From: Acidobacteriaceae bacterium
Lineage (GTDB): Bacteria > Acidobacteriota > Terriglobia > Terriglobales > Acidobacteriaceae
Direction of reading: 5' to 3'
Assembly: GCA_027307045.1 (NCBI GenBank)
Contig: DAHUXR010000031.1
Span: 1-45,211 of the forward strand
DNA length: 45,211 bases
The stretch's first letter is position 1. Each line of letters starts with the position of its first letter. The translations under genes and the position numbers were made by a program. The notes below the pieces were generated by a model. That model was given only the letters and a program-made list of their open reading frames with translations. It had not been told where the DNA came from and searched no databases. Positions 33,196 to 39,824 of the stretch are shown piece by piece.

Positions 33196-33484
33196 AAACG
33201 CTCCTTATAATGCAGCAGAGTACCAGATATAGTTTGCTTCCGCGACCCTGTAAAGGATAGTTTGCCCGGGAGACCCTATCAAATCATAAAAAACATAGGA
33301 CTTTTGCCGATAGCCAGCCCATCGTTCTTTCTGCAGATGATCGGAATCCGCAGAAGCTCCGCCCATTCCCGTTATTCATTCATGGAAAAACTAAAAAATC
33401 TCATCCGCGACTTTTTTCCTGGGCGACTTGAAGCGACGCTCCAGCATGGCTCGCTCCTGGGATAGTCGAGTTTTGAAATCAAAA
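33196..33484. other. Intergenic region without a visible gene
   Basis: This is shared by two divergent genes (VWFA-related and Ig-like). No credible coding frame was found; short open frames lack ribosome sites. Confidence 0.45.
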
Positions 33485-33556
33485 GCGCCGGCGCAACTCC
33501 GGTCAGTAAAATGACTTTGAAAAACCAAAGCTACGGCGTCCCATTTCGGGACATGG
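33485..33556 (+). ncRNA. Possible structured leader of the Ig-like protein operon
   Basis: GCGCCG (33485-33490) pairs with CGGCGT (33534-33539) around two small stems: GGTCA/TGAC(C-free) at 33502-33505 with 33512-33515, and TTTG/CAAA at 33516-33519 with 33526-33529. A second hairpin, GTCCC/GGGAC (33538-33542 with 33548-33552), overlaps the base of the first, so the two are partly exclusive. It does not match a riboswitch class I know. Confidence 0.25.
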
Positions 33557-33656
33557 TTTATCAAACTTTCACGAAATATCTATATCCTCTGCGCTCGCAG
33601 CAACTATGATGATGCACCGTAGTTAAATGTGACACCGAAACGAACCTGGAGGCTGG

Positions 33657-35333
33657 ATGATGCAACATCTGCGCCGTTTGTTTTTGGCTGTACTCCTGCT
33701 GGTTGTTCCAACGTCTCTTTTCGCCCAATGCGGCGTGGAGCGCTGGTCGGTAAAAACAGGCACTGACGCTGATGTCGGCCTGGTCAACCTGAATTCCACC
33801 ACCAACACAACCATCGCTTCTATGCGCGCTTTTCCAGCGCCCAGCACCATCCCGTCCAACAACCGGATATCGCCGGAAGAGACCACCGTTTGGGTCATCA
33901 ATGCCACCCTGACGCTTTACAAGCTGGAAACCGATTCCGACTACCATATCGTGATTCAGGACTCGTCCGGCAACACCATGATCACGGAAATTCCCTCGCC
34001 CTCATGCGTGGGCGCCGGCAGCCCATTTTTGCCGGGCATCACCAACGCGCGGAATGAATTCAACGCCAGGTTCACCGCCACCAGCAGCTTCCAGACGGCG
34101 AACATTCCCGTGAAGGTCACAGGCGTGGGAATGTTTGATTTTTTGCACGGCCAGACCGGCGTTGCTCCCAACGGGATTGAGCTGCACCCGATTCTGGACA
34201 TCGTTTTCAATCCCGGCACAAGCCCGGATTTTGCTCTCGGTGCGTCGCCCACAAGTTTGTCGGTTACGCAGGGCAGTTCGGCCAGCAGCACGATTTCGAC
34301 TACTGTCTCGAACGGATTCAATTCGTCCGTTGCCTTGTCGATTTCGGGCCTGCCAAGCGGTGTGACAGCCAGCTTTAGTCCGACGTCGATTGCTGCCCCG
34401 GGCAGCGGCAGCTCCACGCTTACGTTCTCGGCAGGCAGCACGGCAACCACCGGCACGTTTAACACCACGGTGAGCGCCACCGGAGGCGGAATTACTCATA
34501 CCACGGTAATTCCGGTGACCGTGAATGCGGCCGCCTCGCCCAACTTCTCGCTGAGCGCATCGCCCACAAGCCTCTCCGTAGCGGCGGGAAGCAGTGGATC
34601 TAGCACGATCTCTACGAGCATCTCGGGTGGCTTCAACTCTGCGGTATCGCTTTCCGCCAGCGGACTTCCTTCCGGCGTGACAGCGGCATTTAATCCCACG
34701 TCCATCGCCGCTCCCGGCTCCGGCAGTTCCACTCTGACGTTTACCGCTAGCAGCACAGCCACGGCTGGCACGTCCACGATTACGATCAACGCCAGCGGCG
34801 GCGGCGTTTCTCACAGCACTACCATTTCACTCACGATTACCACGGGCGGCACAACCACTCAGATCCTGGGCAATCCCGGGTTTGAAAACGGATCCACAAG
34901 CCCCGCGCCATGGACGGTAACCAGCGGAGTCATCAACAACTCCACCAGTGAACCGCCTCACGCCGGAAGCTGGGACGCATGGCTGGATGGCTACGGCACT
35001 ACGCACACAGACACGGTGCTCCAGCAGGTGACGATCCCGTCGACCGCAACAGCGGCAACGCTTACGTTCTTCCTGCACATTGACACGGCTGAAACCAGCA
35101 CCACCACTGCGTTCGACACATTGACCGTGCAGGTGCGCAATTCATCCGGCACCGTGCTTTCAACTCTGGCGACGTTCTCCAACCTGAACCACAACACCGG
35201 CTATGTGCAGAAATCGTTTAACCTGCTCAGCTTCAAGGGGCAGACAATCCAGATCTTCTTCTCCGGCGTTGAAGATTTCACGCTGCAAACTTCATTCGTC
35301 CTGGACGACGTTAACCTGAACGTAACGCAATAA
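33657..35333 (+). CDS. Secreted protein with two Ig-like repeats and a C-terminal lectin-like domain
   Basis: The 558-residue product has a signal peptide (LFLAVLLLVVPTSLFA) after GGAGG spaced 4 or 7 bases from the two ATG codons at 33657 and 33660. Residues about 24-195 form a domain with GVERWSVKTGTDADV, ETTVWVINATLTLYKLETD and GIELHPILDIVFN; it recurs in acidobacterial secreted proteins but its function is unknown to me. Two tandem repeats of about 95 residues follow (ASPTSLSV, SGLPSGVTA, NPTSIAAPGSGSSTLTF), then a C-terminal jelly-roll-like domain starting NPGFENGS and ending DDVNLNV, as in carbohydrate- or surface-binding modules. It forms an operon with the next gene, nine bases downstream. 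Confidence 0.75.
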   Translation: MMQHLRRLFLAVLLLVVPTSLFAQCGVERWSVKTGTDADVGLVNLNSTTNTTIASMRAFPAPSTIPSNNRISPEETTVWVINATLTLYKLETDSDYHIVIQDSSGNTMITEIPSPSCVGAGSPFLPGITNARNEFNARFTATSSFQTANIPVKVTGVGMFDFLHGQTGVAPNGIELHPILDIVFNPGTSPDFALGASPTSLSVTQGSSASSTISTTVSNGFNSSVALSISGLPSGVTASFSPTSIAAPGSGSSTLTFSAGSTATTGTFNTTVSATGGGITHTTVIPVTVNAAASPNFSLSASPTSLSVAAGSSGSSTISTSISGGFNSAVSLSASGLPSGVTAAFNPTSIAAPGSGSSTLTFTASSTATAGTSTITINASGGGVSHSTTISLTITTGGTTTQILGNPGFENGSTSPAPWTVTSGVINNSTSEPPHAGSWDAWLDGYGTTHTDTVLQQVTIPSTATAATLTFFLHIDTAETSTTTAFDTLTVQVRNSSGTVLSTLATFSNLNHNTGYVQKSFNLLSFKGQTIQIFFSGVEDFTLQTSFVLDDVNLNVTQ

Positions 35334-35342
35334 GGAGAGCTT

Positions 35343-36029
35343 ATGAAAAAATTCGCGCTTAGGATTTTATTGCTTTGCGGCATGGTGACCTGCGTCCTGG
35401 CCGCACAACAACAGGCTTCAGTGGACCGCCCGTCGGAGCCCAACTTTGCCTTTGACGACGATGGCGGCAAAGCCCAGATCGTTCCCGTCGATTTTTCCGT
35501 CGCCGGACCAAAAACATTCCACGGCGGTCCCCTTCTGGCTTCAGCCCAGCAGGTAAGCATCTTTCTGGGCGCGGGTTGGGGCGACGCGCAGGTCCGTAGC
35601 CGTGAAGCTTCCCTGCTCGATGTCACGGCAACCGCTGGGAACACGCAAATCGAAGAACTAAAGCAACACAGCATCAAGACTCTGCGCGCCGCTCCGCAAG
35701 TGGAAGACTTCACCGATCTCAGCCAAAGCAAGGTGAACGACCTCACCATTCAGCAGAAGCTTTCAGACATGCTGAAGAGCAAGGCCATTCCCGCGCCTGC
35801 GGCGAGGACTGTGTTTGTGATTTTCCTCGCCCCTGGCATTCACTCAACTTTGGGAGGACTTCAGGGCGGTGTGGATTACGCGGCGTACCACAACTTCGTC
35901 AACCTTGAAGCCGGCGAAATTCACTATGTGGTGGTGCCGTTCCATGAAAATGCGGCCACTCACAGCGCGGCGGCAACACGCGCCTTCGCTGAAACCGCTT
36001 TGAATCCCAATGGCCGGGGCTGGTTCTGA
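35343..36029 (+). CDS. Secreted protein of unknown function, second gene of the Ig-like operon
   Basis: The 228-residue product starts after AAGGAGAGCTT and has a signal peptide (MKKFALRILLLCGMVTCVLA). The middle part is mixed alpha/beta; TVFVIFLAPGIHSTLGGLQG, AAYHNFVNLEAGEIHYVVVPF and a last AETALNPNGRGWF stand out. In secreted proteins I associate with the EXORDIUM-like group, a HE..EA..NP.G.GW motif is followed by more residues; here the stop follows GWF at once, so the protein may be shortened. That comparison is from memory and weak. The gene sits nine bases after the Ig-like gene and before a terminator, so the two products may work together outside the cell. Confidence 0.65.
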   Translation: MKKFALRILLLCGMVTCVLAAQQQASVDRPSEPNFAFDDDGGKAQIVPVDFSVAGPKTFHGGPLLASAQQVSIFLGAGWGDAQVRSREASLLDVTATAGNTQIEELKQHSIKTLRAAPQVEDFTDLSQSKVNDLTIQQKLSDMLKSKAIPAPAARTVFVIFLAPGIHSTLGGLQGGVDYAAYHNFVNLEAGEIHYVVVPFHENAATHSAAATRAFAETALNPNGRGWF

Positions 36030-36080
36030 GCTGACTTGGTTTTGATCTTAGCTGTTTTAAACGAAGAAGCAGCGCTAACG

Positions 36081-36109
36081 GGAGGAGCTATATTGCTCCT
36101 CCTTTTTTT
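36081..36109 (+). terminator. Rho-independent terminator of the Ig-like operon
   Basis: GGAGGAGC pairs with GCTCCTCC around TATATT and is followed by seven T residues. Confidence 0.9.
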
Positions 36110-36223
36110 GCTTCTCTCTCCTATTCAATCAATGGACTGGAGCATTGTCTTCGATCACGGGGCGGAGCAATTGAATTCGACTATCTATGGAGTGGAGCAC
36201 TTTGTATCGCTTCACAGGGTGGA

Positions 36224-36274
36224 GCAGACCTTCAGGTCTGCGGTAAAAGCTAACCACATCGCGGCTTCAGCCGC
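36224..36274. repeat. Pair of TTCA-loop hairpins (REP-like)
   Basis: GCAGACC-TTCA-GGTCTGC (36224-36241) and GCGGC-TTCA-GCCGC (36261-36274) are perfect hairpins with the same loop, 19 bases apart. The related GGC-TTCA-GCC occurs at 7017-7026. Confidence 0.65.
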
Positions 36275-36317
36275 TGAGGTATGGGAGATACATCCGGCTT
36301 TGCACAAAAACTAATCT

Positions 36318-36350
36318 CGCCACGGATGAACGGATGACACGGATTTACAA
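36318..36350. repeat. Dispersed degenerate repeat module
   Basis: CGCCACGGATGAACGGATGA followed by CACGGATTTACAAAC matches the CACGGAT modules of the other clusters. Confidence 0.6.
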
Positions 36351-36363
36351 ACTTAAAAATGAA

Positions 36364-37272
36364 CTAGCGCTTCTCTTCTTCGTCCTCATCTTTGTCGCTC
36401 CCGGGATGCTCTTTAATCCATTTTGCCGCCGTCTGTTCAGCATGCTTTTTCTGTGCCAGAGTGAGCTTCCGTCCTAGTTGCTCTGCCTCTGCTTGGCTCT
36501 CACTTGATCCGAACCGCGCCCCAATCGTGAACCATGTGAATGCCTTCTCTTTATCTGGGCCGCATTTACCTAAGTAAAGTCTGCCGAGTTCGTACATTGC
36601 CTGCGCCTCGCCGTGTCCAGCCGCCTCTTCATACCAATGAGCCGCCACGGGACAATTGCCCTGGCCTGCAGATTGTCTCGCCAGCTCCAACTGCGCCGCA
36701 GGTTGCTCCTGCCGCGCCGCTTTGCCATACCACTTGCGCGCCCCTTCGGCATCTTTGTTCACGCCCGCGCCCTCGTCGAGCGCCCTGGCCAGATGAAGCT
36801 GCGCCTCCGCGTTTCCCTGCGCTGCGGCTTTCTGGTTCCACTCGGCTGCTTTCGCGGGATCGGCAGCCACGCCAAACCCGCGCTCATACATGAATGCCAA
36901 ATCACGCTGCGCGCGCGGATCGCCCTGCTCCGCCGCTTTGCTCTCCCACACCAGCGCCTGCGCATAATCAATGTTGATGCCGCGACCATAAAGGTAAATC
37001 CTGCCCAGTTCATACTCAGCCGGCGCATAGTTCTGGTTCGCCGCCTTAGTGATCCAGCGGATCGACTCTTTTCCATCCGGCCTTACATGCATTCCCAGGT
37101 CGTAGCAGCTAGCCAACGCCATCTGCGCCGCGGGATCATTGGCAGCGGCGCGCTGCTGAACGGTAACGAAATCTTTTTCATCGCGCGGACAGACGTCAGC
37201 CTTTGCCTGTTGCGCTACGGCAGAAAAGCCGATGATAGTGAGGACACAGAAAAGCTTGTAACGTGAGGTCAT
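36364..37272 (-). CDS. Secreted Sel1-repeat (TPR-like) protein
   Basis: The 302-residue product has a signal peptide (LFCVLTIIGFSAVA) and then five or six Sel1-like repeats of about 36 residues, visible as A...A..LG..Y..G.G...D...A..W..KAA.QG.P.AQ, for example APAEYELGRIYLYGRGINID and EAQLHLARALDEGAGVNKD. Sel1 repeats form a superhelix for protein-protein binding, often in the periplasm. The C-terminus is Lys/Glu/Asp-rich (KDEDEEEKR). It is a single gene between a repeat-bearing region and the HNH gene. Confidence 0.88.
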   Translation of the reverse strand: MTSRYKLFCVLTIIGFSAVAQQAKADVCPRDEKDFVTVQQRAAANDPAAQMALASCYDLGMHVRPDGKESIRWITKAANQNYAPAEYELGRIYLYGRGINIDYAQALVWESKAAEQGDPRAQRDLAFMYERGFGVAADPAKAAEWNQKAAAQGNAEAQLHLARALDEGAGVNKDAEGARKWYGKAARQEQPAAQLELARQSAGQGNCPVAAHWYEEAAGHGEAQAMYELGRLYLGKCGPDKEKAFTWFTIGARFGSSESQAEAEQLGRKLTLAQKKHAEQTAAKWIKEHPGSDKDEDEEEKR

Positions 37273-37422
37273 GGATTCTTATCGAAAGGAAGTAAGTATA
37301 GCTCGCCTCACTCTCCCGTCTCAGCCAGTGCTGATGGTTTTCATTTCTTCTTAACATTCCCAAAACGGAACAACACTGTCGTTCTATAGCCTTTTACCGT
37401 CATCGTAAGTAAGGGAGTGAGA

Positions 37423-38901
37423 TCACTCGGGATCGATGGTATCCCCACTTATCAGTTCCAGCCACTCTTCGAAGTCTTCGGTAGACCCGTCGTTCTTCGC
37501 AAGATTACAGGCCAAGTGAGTAATCTGGAGGTTGTCAGCACCATAAGAGGGGTTTGTACTGACGATTCGATCAGGCGAACACTGCAATAGCTTTTTCTCA
37601 GTGTCCAATCGCATCAGCTTTCCACAAAGAGCACAGAGATTTTTTTGCTCTTCCAGCTTGTCTTGCAGGAGGAACGTGAGGTTTGTGCCAGCAGGTAAGC
37701 TGCGCGGTGGTGTTTGCTGCCAGACGGATCGACCTGGTCCGAGTCTTCCTTGGATTAATGTCTGCATTCTCGCCAGGGCAGAGCTGAGAGACGAGTTTTC
37801 GCGAATCTCTCTAATGCGATCCCGTGCAGCGGAGGTAGCTAGAACCACTTCTCGGTTAGGAAGTTCCACCCATGCCACGAGAAGGGGAAGCAATGAATCC
37901 CGCTCAGTTCCGAGGATCTCTGATACCCCACCCCAATTGCGGCGGATGCCCAGTGAACGGTAGGCAGCCGGAACAACATCTCTGGCCCGCGGTAGTTCTG
38001 TCAAGGCCCAGCCGGCACGCACCCCGAACGAATAAGGCCACGCCTTGTCATGCTTCCTAAGGGCATCCTGCCAACTGTCCCAGGGCACGAGTTTCTCTGT
38101 CGGTACAGGCTCTCCGGGTTCGGCTATCAATATCGAGAGGAGATGTTGGCGATGTAGGGGATTTTCCGTTCGTGTAGGATCACTCGTACCGGCATAAACG
38201 ATGAAATCGCGGGAGGGGTCATATTCCTTATACAAATAGTCTCCGACAGAACGCTTCGAAAAGCTCAGTGCCGGCCAGATTTTGGATATTGGGCCCCATT
38301 CAGATTTCAGGAAGAACCTGCTGTTTGGTGAAGCAAGATCCCCAACCGTGCGTGCATCCTGCAAGGGCCTTGGGAATCTACTCGGTTCCTGCAGTTGTTT
38401 GTCTCTATTAGGTACGGCATTCGTCGCCACATCCCGCTGCGGCCAAGGAAATACCTTCGCCTTCGCTACTTCGGAAAGCCACCACGCCCCGTCCGCATCA
38501 GGATCTTTATCGTAAAATTTGAAATATCCGTCGGCAGGCCGCTTCTTTTCTCCGTCAACGATGAATCCTGTTATGGCTGGATAACCAGCATCATTGGCCC
38601 ATATGGCTAGCGAGCTCATGCCCTGCCGATCAAGACTGTCACCATAGGTGCGCCCGGCCATTTGCAGCCCAAGTGCGGTGTGAACACTCGAGTACGTCGG
38701 GAAAGTAGATAGGTTGGAAGGATCAACACTCGGCGCAATTCGCACGAGATATTCCAGTAGATGCGCACCTTCAGAATCAAGAGTTGCTGGCATCCATCCA
38801 CTGAAGCACTCTGTTCGCCGTAAGTCAATGACAAGTTTGGATCCTGAAGTCAATATCTGCCCGTCCGGCGCATTCGTTACGAGAATTCTAGCTAACCGCA
38901 C
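37423..38901 (-). CDS. HNH-type nuclease candidate with a novel N-terminal region
   Basis: The open frame reaches 39039, but its first 46 codons are translated dispersed repeat and begin with TTG; GTG 38901 (VRLARILVTN) is taken as start, giving 492 residues. The C-terminus has CALC (423-426), CSPDRI (441-446), a Tyr and Asn, then QITHLACNLAK with His462, Cys465 and Asn466. This matches zinc-bearing HNH nucleases of the DRI...Y...N...CN..K kind. The middle has FIVYAGTSDPT, NPLHRQHLLSILI and WPYSFGVRAGW, a beta-rich block that could be a PUA/EVE-like reader of modified bases. That assignment is speculative. A restriction-like or defence role is inferred. It is divergent from the hydroxylase operon. 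Confidence 0.6.
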   Translation of the reverse strand: MRLARILVTNAPDGQILTSGSKLVIDLRRTECFSGWMPATLDSEGAHLLEYLVRIAPSVDPSNLSTFPTYSSVHTALGLQMAGRTYGDSLDRQGMSSLAIWANDAGYPAITGFIVDGEKKRPADGYFKFYDKDPDADGAWWLSEVAKAKVFPWPQRDVATNAVPNRDKQLQEPSRFPRPLQDARTVGDLASPNSRFFLKSEWGPISKIWPALSFSKRSVGDYLYKEYDPSRDFIVYAGTSDPTRTENPLHRQHLLSILIAEPGEPVPTEKLVPWDSWQDALRKHDKAWPYSFGVRAGWALTELPRARDVVPAAYRSLGIRRNWGGVSEILGTERDSLLPLLVAWVELPNREVVLATSAARDRIREIRENSSLSSALARMQTLIQGRLGPGRSVWQQTPPRSLPAGTNLTFLLQDKLEEQKNLCALCGKLMRLDTEKKLLQCSPDRIVSTNPSYGADNLQITHLACNLAKNDGSTEDFEEWLELISGDTIDPE

Positions 38902-38905
38902 CTCG

Positions 38906-39074
38906 TTAAATGTTTCCGATCTGCGTTCATCTGCGGAATCTGCGGCTGAATTTCCGTTCCCGTTTTTCCCCGATGTCCGATCTTCTCCGCTGCCTCCGTT
39001 CCTCCGTGTTTCAAAGGTTTTGGTTTTCAATCTTGGCAATTTTGGCAGTCATGGCAATTTTGGCAATTGCCTTA
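38906..39074. repeat. Dispersed degenerate repeat cluster, reverse orientation
   Basis: TCTGCGTTCATCTGCGGAAT, CTGCCTCCGTTCCTCCGTGT and GGCAATTTTGGCAGTCATGG with GGCAATTTTGGCAATTGCC form a row. It fills the gap between the HNH gene and the hydroxylase operon and probably carries parts of both promoters. Confidence 0.7.
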
Positions 39075-39158
39075 CAAGACACGCATCACCCCTGAGAGTT
39101 ACAATTTCGTTTTCGCAACTTGCTGTCATTCTGATCCGCAAAGTCATGGAGGCATCCT

Positions 39159-39821
39159 GTGGACGATCTGCCTGAGAAGCCTGCAAAGCAAGATAAAAAC
39201 GACGAGCCTAAAAAATCCAAACCGTCATCTTCCAGTTCTGGAGTCTCCCGGCGCGATTTTTTGAAAATCTCGGGCGTCTCCGCTGCCGTTCCGCTGGTGA
39301 GCCACGTAAGCGCGCTCGCGCTTGATGACACTGCGCACGTTCAGGGGCCGGGCAAGGTTCCGGTATCGCTCAACGTGAATGGCAAAAAGCTCAATGCGCA
39401 GCTTGAGCCGCGCGTCACCTTGCTGGACGCCCTGCGCGACCAGTTTGAGCTTACCGGCGCCAAGCGCGTCTGCGATCGCGGCACCTGCGGCGCTTGCACC
39501 ATACTGATGGACAACAAAGCCGTGTACGCCTGCTCGGTGCTGGCCATCGACGCGCAAGCCGCGCAGATCACCACCGTGGAAGGCCTGGGCGAGCCGGGCC
39601 ATCTCCATCCCATCCAGCAGGCATTCATCGACAATGACGCGCAGCAATGCGGCTTTTGCACGCCGGGCTTCGTTGTCGCCACCAAGGCATTTCTTGACCA
39701 GCATCCCAACCCCACGCCGGAGCAGATCAAGCACGGCCTGGGCGGAAACTTCTGCCGTTGCGGAACTTATGCCGGAATGCGCGCGGCCGTTTTGCAGGCC
39801 GCGAAGACGAAAGGAGCCTGA
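39159..39821 (+). CDS. Tat-exported [2Fe-2S] subunit of a molybdenum hydroxylase (PaoA/YagT type)
   Basis: Starts at GTG 39159 with GGAGG seven bases before. The product has 220 residues: a charged N-terminus, a twin-arginine signal (SRRDFLKIS at about 30-38), then a plant-type ferredoxin domain with CDRGTCGAC and AVYAC, and an all-helical domain with CGFCTPG and CRCGTY for the second cluster. This matches small subunits of xanthine dehydrogenase-family enzymes such as PaoA. Its Tat signal would carry the folded heterotrimer to the periplasm, since the other two subunits have no signal. The next gene starts three bases after this stop. Confidence 0.95.
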   Translation: MDDLPEKPAKQDKNDEPKKSKPSSSSSGVSRRDFLKISGVSAAVPLVSHVSALALDDTAHVQGPGKVPVSLNVNGKKLNAQLEPRVTLLDALRDQFELTGAKRVCDRGTCGACTILMDNKAVYACSVLAIDAQAAQITTVEGLGEPGHLHPIQQAFIDNDAQQCGFCTPGFVVATKAFLDQHPNPTPEQIKHGLGGNFCRCGTYAGMRAAVLQAAKTKGA

Positions 39822-39824
39822 TCC

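Noticed and set aside
33485-33556. Cyclic di-GMP (GEMM) riboswitch
   Set aside because: The conserved GEMM core (GACGCAAAGCC-type segment and its receptor) is absent.
36036-36314. Plus-strand ORF of 92 codons
   Set aside because: It runs through the terminator and the TTCA hairpins and has no ribosome site.
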